In this document: positions 28,009 to 37,026 of the stretch, piece by piece
Layout: each line of letters starts with the position of its first letter
Numbering within the stretch: position 1 is the first letter of the stretch
Assembly (NCBI GenBank): GCA_947475315.1
Contig: CANJMY010000011.1
Location: forward strand, 1 to 57,359
Reading direction: 5' to 3'
Origin: Pseudomonadota bacterium
Lineage (GTDB): Bacteria > Myxococcota_A > UBA796 > GCA-2862545
Length of the DNA: 57,359 bases
The notes under the pieces: generated by a model
Database searches by the model: none
Told to the model about the DNA's origin: nothing
The model's input: the letters and a program-made list of their open reading frames with translations, nothing else
Position numbers and translations under genes: made by a program

Positions 28009-28083
28009 GGTCCCATCGTCTAGCGGTTAGGACAACGCCCTCTCACGGCGTAGGCAGGGGTTCGATTCCCCTTGGGACTACCA
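28009..28083 (+). tRNA. tRNA-Glu (anticodon CUC)
   Basis: Acceptor GGTCCCA pairs with TGGGACT (G1-U72 at the end), the D-arm is TCGTCTAGCGGTTAGGA as in bacterial tRNA-Glu, and the anticodon CTC is at 28042-28044. The T-arm is AGGGGTTCGATTCCCCT. Unlike the two other tRNA genes here, CCA is encoded (28081-28083). Confidence 0.95.
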
Positions 28084-28087
28084 ACTC

Positions 28088-28117
28088 GGCCCGGCAAGCG
28101 TCACCGCTTGTCGGGCC
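28088..28117 (+). terminator. Long hairpin after tRNA-Glu
   Basis: GGCCCGGCAAGCG (28088-28100) pairs with CGCTTGTCGGGCC (28105-28117) around TCAC, with only one G-U pair in 13. The following T-content is low, so termination may be partial or factor-assisted. Confidence 0.65.
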
Positions 28118-28173
28118 TCGCTGCTTTCTGGCCCTGCGCTGAGCGCCCGCGCTACCCTGACGACGGGGGTGGC

Positions 28174-29496
28174 ATGTCGCGCGAGCTGTGGAGGCGTCCC
28201 GTCGCGCTGGCGGCGGCACTGCTGCTGTCAGTCTCTTCGGGTCACGCGGGCGAGAAGCCGCTCCTGCCATCCGAGCCGCAGTCTCTGCTGCACGTGCTCC
28301 CCACGCCCGCCAAGGCCGAGTGGCCGCCCGACGCGCAGCGCACCTTCATCCAGAACAAGCTGCAGCCGGCGGGCGTGCACGACGTGATCTTCCGCGGGAA
28401 CTGCACGCCGATCGAGGCGCTAGATCCGGCGCTGCCGCCCGAAGTGCTGGCGGCGCTGCTGGACTACGCTTGGCTCTCGCCACAGTCCGTGTCGCTGCAC
28501 GACGCGATCGCGCAGCCCGGCGGTGGGTTCGTGCCGGTGCTGGTGACGCGCGCCGGCGGCACGCTGACCGTGCGGGTGGGCGCTCCGACGACATGGCCCA
28601 AGGCCCCCGAGCGAGCGGCGCTGGTCGAGCGGTACAGGCTGGGCGGACTCGTCGACGTCGACACGACCTGGTCGGATCTGGAGCTGGTCGCCCTGGATCG
28701 CGCGCTGGCGACGATGGGCCCCACGGAGCGGGCCATCCTCACGGGGCTGACCTTCCTGCGCGACGACAGCGATCCTGACGGGAACTGGGGCGTGTTCCAC
28801 GACGACCGGACCACGCCGACCGCATACCTCCTAGACGACAGCGCCTGGCACGCGGGTGCGCAGGGGTTCGACGGCGACCCGGACGCACCGCTCCCCGAGG
28901 TGTCGACCACCCTGCTGCACGAACTGGGGCACGTATTCGCGGCCCACCCAGTCCGCGCGGCGTGGGACCGGCTCACGGTGGAGCGGGTCCTGATCGACGC
29001 GCTCCAAGCACAGCACGCTGCGTGGCTCGCCGACAACAAGGTCTACCTGGCCGCGGTCGCCGATTGGCGACGCAGGTGGGACGTGTCGGTGGCGCCCGCC
29101 ACCCGCGCCCCCGAGGCCTGGCCCGGTCTCAAGGAGGAGTCCGCCGCACTCACCCGCGCCGCGGCGGGGCTCCAAGCGCGCGCCGACGTGCTCAACGCGC
29201 TCGTGCAGTCCAGCAAGGCCTGTCAGACCGCGTTGGGTGAGCAGGTCCTCACCCACGACGTCCTCGACGCCTACGCCGCGGTGCCCGGCGCCGTCCCTGG
29301 ACCGACCGGGTACGCCGCCACCAACCTGGAGGAGTCGTTCGCCGAGGCCTTCCGGCTCTGGCACCTCGACCCCGACGCCCTGCGCGCGCTCACGCCCAAG
29401 GTGGCCGACTGGTTCGCCAAGGGTGGGCACTTGGCCGCGCACGACGCGGCGGCGGCGCGCATCGCGGCGGTGATCACGTCCCACTGCGCACACTGA
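28174..29496 (+). CDS. Secreted HExxH zinc metallopeptidase, unknown family
   Basis: A 440-residue protein with a signal peptide (VALAAALLLSVSSGHAG). The zincin motif HELGH is at residues 249-253 in STTLLHELGHVFAAHP, and a later acidic stretch NLEESFAEAFRLW could supply the third zinc ligand, as in gluzincins. It is therefore probably a periplasmic or secreted peptidase. The start ATG is behind GGGGG. It has no clear operon partner. I do not recognise the family; relatives may be lineage-specific. Confidence 0.75.
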   Translation: MSRELWRRPVALAAALLLSVSSGHAGEKPLLPSEPQSLLHVLPTPAKAEWPPDAQRTFIQNKLQPAGVHDVIFRGNCTPIEALDPALPPEVLAALLDYAWLSPQSVSLHDAIAQPGGGFVPVLVTRAGGTLTVRVGAPTTWPKAPERAALVERYRLGGLVDVDTTWSDLELVALDRALATMGPTERAILTGLTFLRDDSDPDGNWGVFHDDRTTPTAYLLDDSAWHAGAQGFDGDPDAPLPEVSTTLLHELGHVFAAHPVRAAWDRLTVERVLIDALQAQHAAWLADNKVYLAAVADWRRRWDVSVAPATRAPEAWPGLKEESAALTRAAAGLQARADVLNALVQSSKACQTALGEQVLTHDVLDAYAAVPGAVPGPTGYAATNLEESFAEAFRLWHLDPDALRALTPKVADWFAKGGHLAAHDAAAARIAAVITSHCAH

Positions 29497-29645
29497 GCGG
29501 GTCGGCCGCCGACAAGACGTCCCGCTGCGCGCACCGCGAGCGTCGACCGCCAGGTTGGCTTGAAGTGCCGCACCCGGAGGCCACCTGCGCCGTGTTCTGC
29601 GCGGGCCAGATCGGCTAGGGGCGCCCCTCACCCCTTGGAGGTCAT
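29497..29645. other. Intergenic region with palindrome AGGGGCGCCCCT
   Basis: The gap holds a 12-base perfect palindrome at 29617-29628, close to the ribosome site GGAGG of the next gene. No promoter is obvious. Confidence 0.3.
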
Positions 29646-30272
29646 GTGTTCCTCGTCAGCGACTCCTTCCCGCCCCATGGCTGGATCCCCGACACGTTCG
29701 CGTTCGGCAAGCACGACCCGGTCAGTCACTTCGCGTTCGCCGGGAACCAGAACCCGCACCTGCGCTGGGGCGACGTGCCCGACGGCACCAAGTCCTTCGC
29801 GATCTTATGCTTTGACGACGACACGCCCAGCCGCGGCGACGACGTGAACCAAGAGGGCCGCGAGGTCCCCCTCGACCTGCCACGCGTGCGCTTCTGGCAC
29901 TGGCTCCTGCTCGACGTCCCGGCTGACGTCCGCGAGATCGCCGCGGGCTCGCACAGCGCGGGCGTGAAGGCCATGGGCAAGGGCCCGACCGCGCAGCCCT
30001 TCGGGACCACCGGGATCAACGACTACACAAGCTGGTTCGCCGGGACCGAAGGCATGAAGGGCCACTACTACGGCTACGATGGCCCGGCGCCGCCGTGGAA
30101 CGACGCCCGCGTCCACGCCTACCAGTTCCTGATCCTGGCGCTCAACGTCGAGACGACCGGCATGCACGGCTCGTTCGACGGCACCAAGGCCATGACGGCC
30201 CTGCACAGCCACATCCTCGGATCCGCCAGCCACGTCGGACTGTACGCGATCAACCCGAACGCCCGGCGGTAG
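29646..30272 (+). CDS. YbhB/YbcL-type phosphatidylethanolamine-binding protein family (PEBP)
   Basis: A 208-residue protein with the bacterial PEBP pattern: NPHLRWGDVPDGTKSFAILC, a ligand-site FDDDTPSR, FWHWLLLDVP and GHYYGYDGPAPP. Bacterial members are of poorly known function; some affect signalling or bind small molecules. No signal peptide is seen, so it is cytoplasmic. It starts at a GTG behind CTTGGAGG. Confidence 0.88.
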   Translation: MFLVSDSFPPHGWIPDTFAFGKHDPVSHFAFAGNQNPHLRWGDVPDGTKSFAILCFDDDTPSRGDDVNQEGREVPLDLPRVRFWHWLLLDVPADVREIAAGSHSAGVKAMGKGPTAQPFGTTGINDYTSWFAGTEGMKGHYYGYDGPAPPWNDARVHAYQFLILALNVETTGMHGSFDGTKAMTALHSHILGSASHVGLYAINPNARR

Positions 30273-30273
30273 C

Positions 30274-30295
30274 CGCGGATCCAGGCGTATCCGCG
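30274..30295. terminator. Hairpin between the convergent PEBP and adk genes
   Basis: CGCGGAT (30274-30280) pairs with ATCCGCG (30289-30295), just after the PEBP stop and before the adk end. There is no T-run. It may serve as a bidirectional stop between convergent genes. Confidence 0.3.
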
Positions 30296-30339
30296 CGGGT
30301 CAGGGCAGCGTCGCCCGACCCCGCGGGCGCGACGTGGAC

Positions 30340-30969
30340 CTAGCGGCCGAGCGCGGCGATGATGCGCGCGGTGACGTCGTCAGGGTTGCCGACACCGTCG
30401 ACGCGCTTGACCAGGCCCTTGGCCTCGTAGAACGGGACGATCGGCGCGGTCTGATCGTGGTAGGCGCCCAGACGCGTGCGCACGGCCTCCTCGGTGTCGT
30501 CCTTGCGGTGCACCAGGCGCGGCAGGATGTCTGCGGGCGGCGGGCTGAACTGCAGGTGGTAGATCTCGCCGGTCTCAGGGTCCTGACGGCGACCGACGAT
30601 GCGCGACACGATCAGGTCGTCCGGCACCTCGAGCATCACGACCGCGTCGAGCGAGATGCCCTCGCCGGTGAGCATGACGTCGAGCGCTTCGGCCTGCGGG
30701 ACCGTGCGGGGGAAGCCGTCGAGCAGCACGCCCTTGGTGGCGTCCGGCGCCTTGAGGCGCTCGCGAACCAAGCCCACGACGACCTCGTCAGGGAGCAACT
30801 TGCCGGCGGTCATGTAGCCCTCGGCAACCTTGCCCATCTCGGTGCCGGCCTTGACGGCGGCGCGGAGCATGTCGCCCGTGGACACGTGGGGGATGCCGTA
30901 GCGCTCAACGAGCCGCGCTGCCTGGGTGCCCTTGCCTGCGCCGGGGGGGCCGATGAAGATGAGCCGCAT
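30340..30969 (-). CDS. adk: Adenylate kinase
   Basis: Adk interconverts ATP plus AMP and 2 ADP. The 209-residue protein has the P-loop GPPGAGKGT (residues 7-15), the AMP-binding STGDMLRAAVK and DGFPRT motifs, and a long LID domain without the four zinc cysteines. The ATG at 30969 is preceded by GTGGAG. It is alone on the minus strand, divergent from ccmA. Confidence 0.97.
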   Translation of the reverse strand: MRLIFIGPPGAGKGTQAARLVERYGIPHVSTGDMLRAAVKAGTEMGKVAEGYMTAGKLLPDEVVVGLVRERLKAPDATKGVLLDGFPRTVPQAEALDVMLTGEGISLDAVVMLEVPDDLIVSRIVGRRQDPETGEIYHLQFSPPPADILPRLVHRKDDTEEAVRTRLGAYHDQTAPIVPFYEAKGLVKRVDGVGNPDDVTARIIAALGR

Positions 30970-31102
30970 GGTGTCTCCACAAAGGGGACGCTGGCTAGCT
31001 TGATCCAGGTGGGGTCCGCCAGTGTTGCAACGGCGGGTGGCGTCCTAACCCCGCATCCCACGATCGGTTATCGAGCGGCCCCTTTGAACCCGGAGCCCCA
31101 AA

Positions 31103-31792
31103 GTGACGGTCGTGCCTGCCAACGCTGGACTGTCCGTTCGTGGCCTCGCTCGCCGATTTGGTCCCCGCTGGGTGCTCCAGCGCGTGAGCTTGGAGGTGCC
31201 CGCTGGGGGGGCGCTCATGCTGGTCGGACCCAACGGATCCGGCAAGACCACCTTGCTGCGTTGTCTGGCCACCGCGCTCAAGTCGCACGACGGCGTCGCC
31301 ACGTTCGACGGCCGCGACCTGTGGACCGAGCGCCGCGAGTTGCGCGAGAGCATCGCCCTGCTCAGCCACGCCACCGCCCTCTACGATGACCTCTCCGCCC
31401 GCGAGAACATGGTGGTCTGGGCGCGCATGGGCGGCATGAACGTGGACGTGGACGCGCTGCTGGCCCGCGTCGGCCTGCCTGACACCGGAACCCGCCCCGC
31501 ACGAGCGTTTTCGGCCGGCATGCGACGCCGCCTCGCTTTGGCGCGGGCGTTGCTCAAGTCGCCCCGACTCGTCCTGTTCGACGAGCCTTTCACTGCTTTG
31601 GATCCTGTGGGCCGCGACATGTTGGGCAGCGTTCTTCGTGACATCCGCGCGACTGGCGCCACCCTGGTGCTCTCGACGCACCACCCCGAGATCGCCGGCC
31701 CCTACTGCGACACCGCGGCCCGCCTGGAAGACGGCAAGATCGTGTGGCGCGGCCTGCCCGCCGACGCGCCTGTCGTCATGGGTGAGACGTGA
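31103..31792 (+). CDS. ccmA: Heme exporter ATP-binding protein CcmA
   Basis: CcmA is the ATPase of the CcmABCD complex, which releases heme-loaded CcmE in System I cytochrome c maturation. The 229-residue protein has Walker A GPNGSGKT, a signature region FSAGMRRRLALARALL (SAGM instead of SGGQ), Walker B LVLFDEP and the H-loop STHHPE. It starts with a GTG behind CGGAG and overlaps ccmB by 4 bases (GTGA). The ATPase alone could be any ABC protein; the neighbours decide. Confidence 0.93.
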   Translation: MTVVPANAGLSVRGLARRFGPRWVLQRVSLEVPAGGALMLVGPNGSGKTTLLRCLATALKSHDGVATFDGRDLWTERRELRESIALLSHATALYDDLSARENMVVWARMGGMNVDVDALLARVGLPDTGTRPARAFSAGMRRRLALARALLKSPRLVLFDEPFTALDPVGRDMLGSVLRDIRATGATLVLSTHHPEIAGPYCDTAARLEDGKIVWRGLPADAPVVMGET

Positions 31793-32469
31793 ACTGGATC
31801 CTGCGCGTCCCCGCCGTGGTCTCCAAGGAGTTGCTGATCGAGTGGCGAGAGCGAAGCCGCGTCAGCAGCCTGCTCTTCTACTCGTTTGCGCTGCTGCTGA
31901 TGGTGGCCTTCGCGATGCCCGATGTGCGCATGCTGGGCGACATCGCGGGCGGCGCGCTCTGGCTCGGCCTGCTCCTGGCCTCCACCCGCAGCCTGGATCA
32001 GTCCTTCCGCGTCGAGCTCGAGAACGACTCGCTGGAAGGCATGGTGCTGTGGCCGGTGGATCCGCTGGCGGTCTTCTACGGCAAGGCCCTGGCCAACGCG
32101 TTCGTGTTGATCCTGGTGGCGGCGGTGATCACCCCGCTGCTCGGTGTGCTCTACCATCCTTCCTGGCACGGCCAGCCCTGGGCGCTGGCGGCGGTCATCG
32201 TGCTCGGCTGCGCGGGCATCGCCGGCCCCGGCACGCTCGTTGCCTCTCTCACGGCACAGGCCCGCGGGTCCTCGGCCTTGCTGCCCGTGTTACTCTTTCC
32301 CCTCGTCGTTCCGGTGGTCATGGCGTCAGCGCGTACCACCATCCTCCTGTTCCAGGGTGACCCCATGGGCCAGGTGGACAATTGGTTGGTCCTTCTGCTG
32401 ATTTTCAACGTCGTGCACTGGTCGCTCGACGGGTTGCTCTTCGCTCGCGTCGTTGAGGAGGCGGGATGA
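31789..32469 (+). CDS. ccmB: Heme exporter membrane protein CcmB
   Basis: A 226-residue inner-membrane protein with about six hydrophobic segments. The N-terminus KELLIEWRERSRVSSLLFYS, the segment STRSLDQSFRVELENDSLEG and the WPVDPLAVFYGKALANA stretch match CcmB. With CcmA, CcmC and CcmD it forms the heme-handling transporter. It is joined to both neighbours by 4-base overlaps. Confidence 0.93.
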   Translation: MNWILRVPAVVSKELLIEWRERSRVSSLLFYSFALLLMVAFAMPDVRMLGDIAGGALWLGLLLASTRSLDQSFRVELENDSLEGMVLWPVDPLAVFYGKALANAFVLILVAAVITPLLGVLYHPSWHGQPWALAAVIVLGCAGIAGPGTLVASLTAQARGSSALLPVLLFPLVVPVVMASARTTILLFQGDPMGQVDNWLVLLLIFNVVHWSLDGLLFARVVEEAG

Positions 32470-33257
32470 TTTCGCTACCGCATCTGGCATCGTTGCCGGT
32501 GACGCCGGGTCAGCTGACCGGGCTCCTGGCGATTTTGACTATCGTTCTCATGAACATCTCACGCGGTCGAGCCTGGTACCATCTACCCTCTTGGGAGCAT
32601 GCGTTTGGCCTTGTCGGCCTCTCGCTGCTGGTGGACGGCCAGTACCTTGGTCTGATCGACGCCCCCCGCGAGGCGATGATGGGTGAGACGGGTCGCATCA
32701 TGTACGTGCACGTGCCTTCGGCGTGGCTGACCATGGTCGTGTTCCTGTTCACCTGCATCTTCGCCGTGGGCTTCCTGCTGACCGGCAAGCGCGTGTTCGA
32801 CCTGCTGGTCGAGTCCACGACCGAGGTCGGCATCATCCTGTCGATCCTGCTGCAGGCCACGGGCATGCTGTTCGCCAAGCCCACCTGGGGCGTCTACTGG
32901 GACTGGGACCCGCGCCTGGTCTCCACCACGGTCATGATGCTGTCGTTCATGGGCGTCCTGTCGCTTCGCGCGGCCCTGGACGACGCGGAGCGCCGGGCCA
33001 CCTGGACCAGCGTCGGCGCCATCCTGGCCACCACGTCGATGGGCGTGACCTACATGTCGGTTCGCTGGTGGCGCTCGATCCACCAGATGCAGTCGTCCCC
33101 CGACACCATCGCCAAGCCCATGGTGCTCATCCTTCGCATCAACGCGTTCGCCTTCCTGTTCTTGTCCATCTGGCTGATCGCCCGTCGCTGGCGCATCGCC
33201 GACGCGCAGGCCCGCATGGATGAGGCGCCGCCGCTGCCGCCCGAGGTGACCGTATGA
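32466..33257 (+). CDS. ccmC: Heme transport protein CcmC
   Basis: CcmC loads heme onto CcmE at the outer face of the inner membrane. The 263-residue protein has six predicted helices and the tryptophan-rich heme motif WGVYWDWDPRLVST, with HVPSAWLTM before it and a His (HQM) after it, as in the family. The overlap with ccmB is ATGA. Confidence 0.95.
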   Translation: MISLPHLASLPVTPGQLTGLLAILTIVLMNISRGRAWYHLPSWEHAFGLVGLSLLVDGQYLGLIDAPREAMMGETGRIMYVHVPSAWLTMVVFLFTCIFAVGFLLTGKRVFDLLVESTTEVGIILSILLQATGMLFAKPTWGVYWDWDPRLVSTTVMMLSFMGVLSLRAALDDAERRATWTSVGAILATTSMGVTYMSVRWWRSIHQMQSSPDTIAKPMVLILRINAFAFLFLSIWLIARRWRIADAQARMDEAPPLPPEVTV

Positions 33258-33394
33258 ACCCCTCTGACGTCGGGTCTGGAATCGTCAGCGGAGGCGAGAC
33301 CTACGTGTGGGCGTCTTACGCCTTTTCGTGGTTCCTGATCCTCGGCTACACCCTCAGCTTGTGGCTGCGCACGCCGCCCGGAGAGAAGAAATGA
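33254..33394 (+). CDS. ccmD: Heme exporter small subunit CcmD
   Basis: A 46-residue protein: ETYVWASYAFSWFLILGYTL is a single membrane helix preceded by the Tyr-Val-Trp-x-x-Tyr pattern of CcmD, followed by a basic tail ending GEKK. CcmD helps release holo-CcmE from the CcmABC complex. It overlaps ccmC and ccmE by 4 bases each, which is strong support for a gene this small. Confidence 0.9.
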   Translation: MNPSDVGSGIVSGGETYVWASYAFSWFLILGYTLSLWLRTPPGEKK

Positions 33395-33843
33395 GCCCTC
33401 ACGCCCAGAGACGCTTGTTCGCTATCGGCGCCCTCGTCATCGCCGCGGGTGCCTTCGCTTGGCTCTCGCAGGCCAGCATGAGCCAGGACCTGGTCTACTA
33501 CTGGTCCCCCACCGAGCTGCTCTCCAAGGGCGACGCGGCCAAGGGCGCCACCGTGCGCATCATGGGCCTGGTCGAGAAGGGCAGCGTGGACTGGAAGCCC
33601 GACGAGCAGACGCTCGTGTTCCGGGTGACCGACGGGTCCAAGCAGGTCACGATCGAAGGCAAGGGCGCGCCGCCGCAGATGTTCCGCGAGGGCATTGGCG
33701 TGGTGGTCGAGGGAGAGATGGGCCCCGACGGCATCTTCCGAAGCCATGAAGTCCTGGTGAAGCACAACAACGAGTACAAGCCGCCTGTCGCCGGCATGCC
33801 CCCCGCGGACATGTCCAAGACGCTCGCGACGGAGGGGTCGTGA
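33391..33843 (+). CDS. ccmE: Cytochrome c maturation heme chaperone CcmE
   Basis: CcmE carries heme in the periplasm to CcmF/CcmH. The 150-residue protein has one N-terminal membrane anchor and an OB-fold domain ending with VLVKHNNEYKPP, in which His125 should bind heme covalently, with Tyr129 four residues later, as in the family. The start is the ATG at 33391 overlapping the ccmD stop. Confidence 0.95.
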   Translation: MSPHAQRRLFAIGALVIAAGAFAWLSQASMSQDLVYYWSPTELLSKGDAAKGATVRIMGLVEKGSVDWKPDEQTLVFRVTDGSKQVTIEGKGAPPQMFREGIGVVVEGEMGPDGIFRSHEVLVKHNNEYKPPVAGMPPADMSKTLATEGS

Positions 33844-35873
33844 ACTCACAGCTCGGCCAAGGCCTGATCATCGCGGCGCTGTTCTTCGCCGCATCCGGTT
33901 CGGTCCTGGGGTTCTGGGCTGGCGCCCGTCACCACATGCGCGCGTGGACCTGGGCCCGCCGCGCCGCCTACGGCTTCTCCGGGTCGATGATCGCGGCGAA
34001 CCTGCTGATGGTGCGCGCGCTCCTCGATCACGACTTCAGCGTCCAGTACGTCTCTGAGGTCGGCTCGCTCGCCACCCCCGTCTATTTCACCGTCGTCTCG
34101 CTCTGGGCGTCGCTGCACGGCTCCATCCTGTTCTGGGGTGGCATCCTCGGCGTGTACGTCGGCGCCTTCCTGCTCGCGAACGGCACCCGCCACCGCGAGT
34201 ACATGCCGTGGACGATCGGCATGATGATGGCGAACGCCGTCTTCTTCTCGCTGCTCGTCGCGTCGATCGCCGACCCCTTCAAGCCGGTCTTCCCGGTCCC
34301 CGCGGACGGCCCCGGTCCCAACCCGCTGCTGCAGAACCACTGGCTGATGGCCGTGCATCCGCCCATGCTCTACATGGGCTACGTCGGCATGGTCGTCCCG
34401 TACGCCATGGTGTGCGCCGCGCTGTTCGCGGGCCGCCTGGACAACGGCTGGCTGGTGCCGCTTCGCCGCTGGATGATGATCCCCTGGACCTTCCTGTCGG
34501 TCGGCATCGTGCTTGGCGGCTGGTGGTCCTACGGCGTGCTCGGCTGGGGCGGTGCCTGGGCCTGGGATCCCGTCGAGAACGCCAGCTTCCACCCCTGGCT
34601 GACCGCCACGGCGTTCCTGCACTCGGCGATGGTGCTCCAGAATCGCGGCGCGCTGCGCATCTGGACCCTGATGCTCGGCATGGTCACCTTCCTGCTCACG
34701 CTCCTCGGCACGTTCATGACGCGCTCGGGCGTGTTCAATTCGGTCCACAGCTTCACCCAGTCCGACATCGGCCCGGTCTTCTTGTGGTTCATCGGGATCG
34801 TGCTGATCTTCAGCATCATCCTGCTCGCCACCCGTGAGCACACGCTCGCCCTGGAAGAGAACGAGCGCGCCGCCCGCACGTCGCTGATGGCCGCCCTCGT
34901 CGGCGCCAAGATGAACGTGCTCGGCCGCGAGTTCGCCATCCTGCTGCAGAACGTGGTGTTCACCGCGTTCACCTTCACGGTGCTGCTCGGCACGCTCTAC
35001 CCGCTGATCACCGAGGCGCTCCAGGACCGTAAGGTCAGCGTCGGCGAGCCCTACTTCGACCGGTGGGCGCTGCCGCTGGGCCTGACCCTGGTGTTCCTGA
35101 TGGGCGTGGGCCCGGCGCTGCCGTGGGGCCGCATGTCCCCCGACCGCGTCGCCGCGCGCTTCACCCCGCCGCTCATCGGCGCGCTGGTGGCCGTGGTCAT
35201 GGGCTACCTCGGCGACATCCACTCGCCGTACGTCCTGTTCGCGTTCGCGCTGTGCGGGTTCGCGTTCATCTCGAACCTCAGCGAGCTGCTCGTCCCGGTG
35301 ATGACGCGCGTCCGCACCAAGGGTGAGAGCTTCGGCGCGGCGCTGGTGAACACCTTCCGCCGCATGCGGCGCCGCGTCGGCGGTCACATCGCCCACTACG
35401 GCATCCTCCTCGCCGTGATCGCCCTGGCCCTGAGCAAGGGCTACAAGCAGGAGGCGGACGTCACCCTGCACGCGGGCGAGAGCGCGAGCGTCGGCAAGTG
35501 GACCGCCACCTTCGACAAGGCGCAGGTCCTCAAGGAGCCGGCCCGCACGGCCGACATCGCCGTCTTTACGATCGCCCAGAACGGCAAGGTCATCGGTACG
35601 GTCGAGCCCCGCCTCAACCACTACCCGACACAGCGCGAGCCCGTGTTCACGCCCGCCATTCACGAGACGCTGACCGGCGACTTCTACGTGTCGATCGTCG
35701 AGCTCGACATGGAGCAGAACTTCGTCGTCGTGCGCCTGATCGACATGCCGGGCATCACTTGGCTGTGGGTGTCGCCCGCGGTGATCGCGCTGGGATCCAT
35801 CATGGCGATGTGGCCTGAGCGCCGCCGCGCCGCCCACGCCGCCCCCGCGGCGGACGGAGTGCAGACCGCATGA
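33840..35873 (+). CDS. ccmF: Cytochrome c heme lyase subunit CcmF
   Basis: A 677-residue membrane protein with many helices and the WWD domain GVLGWGGAWAWDPVENASF, the hallmark of CcmF, followed by FLHSAMVLQNRG and GTFMTRSGVFNSVHSF. With CcmH it ligates heme to apocytochrome c. It starts at a GTG that overlaps the ccmE stop, and ends overlapping ccmG by 4 bases. Confidence 0.96.
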   Translation: MNSQLGQGLIIAALFFAASGSVLGFWAGARHHMRAWTWARRAAYGFSGSMIAANLLMVRALLDHDFSVQYVSEVGSLATPVYFTVVSLWASLHGSILFWGGILGVYVGAFLLANGTRHREYMPWTIGMMMANAVFFSLLVASIADPFKPVFPVPADGPGPNPLLQNHWLMAVHPPMLYMGYVGMVVPYAMVCAALFAGRLDNGWLVPLRRWMMIPWTFLSVGIVLGGWWSYGVLGWGGAWAWDPVENASFHPWLTATAFLHSAMVLQNRGALRIWTLMLGMVTFLLTLLGTFMTRSGVFNSVHSFTQSDIGPVFLWFIGIVLIFSIILLATREHTLALEENERAARTSLMAALVGAKMNVLGREFAILLQNVVFTAFTFTVLLGTLYPLITEALQDRKVSVGEPYFDRWALPLGLTLVFLMGVGPALPWGRMSPDRVAARFTPPLIGALVAVVMGYLGDIHSPYVLFAFALCGFAFISNLSELLVPVMTRVRTKGESFGAALVNTFRRMRRRVGGHIAHYGILLAVIALALSKGYKQEADVTLHAGESASVGKWTATFDKAQVLKEPARTADIAVFTIAQNGKVIGTVEPRLNHYPTQREPVFTPAIHETLTGDFYVSIVELDMEQNFVVVRLIDMPGITWLWVSPAVIALGSIMAMWPERRRAAHAAPAADGVQTA

Positions 35874-36409
35874 GCGCGCGCAAGGGGGTCAATGTGGGCG
35901 TCCTGGTTGGCGGCTTGGCCGTCATCCTGCCGCTGGTCTGGCTGCTGCACTCGGGCTTCGGGAACGATCCGCACGAGGTCCCCTCGGTGCTGGAGCACAC
36001 CCAGGCGCCGCTGTTCAAGCTGGTCGACCTGGACGGAAAGCCCTGGGATCTGTCGCAGCTTCGCGGCAAGCCCGTGGTGCTGAACTTCTGGTCGACGTGG
36101 TGCCTGCCCTGCAAGGAGGAGTACCCCCTCATGCAGCAGGCCGCGTCCGCCTACCCTGGCGTGCAGTTCCTGGGCGTGCTCTACAGCGACGAGCCCAAGA
36201 AGGCGGTCGTCTACCTGCGGCGCATGGGCAACGTCTTCCCGCAGCTGGTGGACCCGGATGGCCGCACGGCCATCGACTACGGCGTCGCCGGTGTGCCCGA
36301 GACCTACTTCATCAACCCCAGCGGGGTCATCGTGTACAAGCAGGTAGGCCCACTCTCGGGTCAGGCCATGCAGTCGCTGTTGGCGCTCGCGAGCCAGGAT
36401 TCGCCATGA
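35870..36409 (+). CDS. ccmG: Thioredoxin-like protein CcmG/DsbE
   Basis: CcmG keeps the CxxCH cysteines of apocytochromes reduced. The 179-residue protein has an N-terminal membrane anchor (residues 8-27), then a thioredoxin fold with FWSTWCLPCKEEYP (Cys78 and Cys81) and the cis-Pro region GVPETYFINPSG. Confidence 0.94.
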   Translation: MSARKGVNVGVLVGGLAVILPLVWLLHSGFGNDPHEVPSVLEHTQAPLFKLVDLDGKPWDLSQLRGKPVVLNFWSTWCLPCKEEYPLMQQAASAYPGVQFLGVLYSDEPKKAVVYLRRMGNVFPQLVDPDGRTAIDYGVAGVPETYFINPSGVIVYKQVGPLSGQAMQSLLALASQDSP

Positions 36410-37026
36410 TTCTCGCGCTCCTGCTCAACCTCTCCGTCGCGCACGCGGACCTGCCGCCGCCTGGCACCGGCACCGCGCCTCCGCAGGCCACCGGCCCCGA
36501 CATCCCCGCGGACGGCGCGCCAGTCGCCACCCCAGATGGCGCCGCAGCGCCCGCGCCCGAGGCCGTCCCCACGGGGGCCCCGGCCGAGCCCGAGTACCTG
36601 ATCCCGGGCCTGCCGCCCGGCGCGCCCCCCTCGCCAGCAGACGCCGAGGCGCTCTCCCGCTCGATCGGCGAGGGCCTGCGCTGCCCAGTCTGCCAGGGCC
36701 TGTCCATCGCCGACAGCTCCGCCAGCGCCGCCGTCATGATGTACAAGCTCACCCGCGAGCTCGTCGCCGTCGGCTACACCCGCGCCGAGATCGAGGACTA
36801 CTTCGTCTCCAAGTACGGCGAGTGGGTGCTGCTCGACCCGCGCCAGGGCGGCCTGAACCAGCTGGTTTGGATCGGCCCCGCGCTCGCCTTCGGGCTGGGC
36901 CTTCTGGCCGCGCTCGCCTTCCTTCGTCGCGCCGGCGACGGCGCCGCGGCCACCGTGTCCGCGCTCGCGTCTGACCCCGATGATGACTTCTCCCGTCGAA
37001 TCCTGAACGAGGCCGAAGATGATTGA
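36406..37026 (+). CDS. ccmH: Cytochrome c maturation protein CcmH with Pro-rich linker
   Basis: CcmH reduces apocytochrome thiols with CcmG. The 206-residue protein has a signal peptide (ILALLLNLSVAHA), the motif LRCPVCQGLS with Cys93 and Cys96, a conserved KYGEWVLLDP and a C-terminal membrane helix. An insertion of about 65 Pro/Ala-rich residues between the signal and the CcmH domain is unusual. It overlaps ccmG by 4 and the next gene by 8 bases. Confidence 0.92.
   Translation: MILALLLNLSVAHADLPPPGTGTAPPQATGPDIPADGAPVATPDGAAAPAPEAVPTGAPAEPEYLIPGLPPGAPPSPADAEALSRSIGEGLRCPVCQGLSIADSSASAAVMMYKLTRELVAVGYTRAEIEDYFVSKYGEWVLLDPRQGGLNQLVWIGPALAFGLGLLAALAFLRRAGDGAAATVSALASDPDDDFSRRILNEAEDD

Noticed and set aside
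33846-35837. 663-codon minus-strand frame opposite ccmF
   Set aside because: ccmF is unmistakable with its WWD motif; the antisense frame is His/Asp/Arg-rich without any motif.
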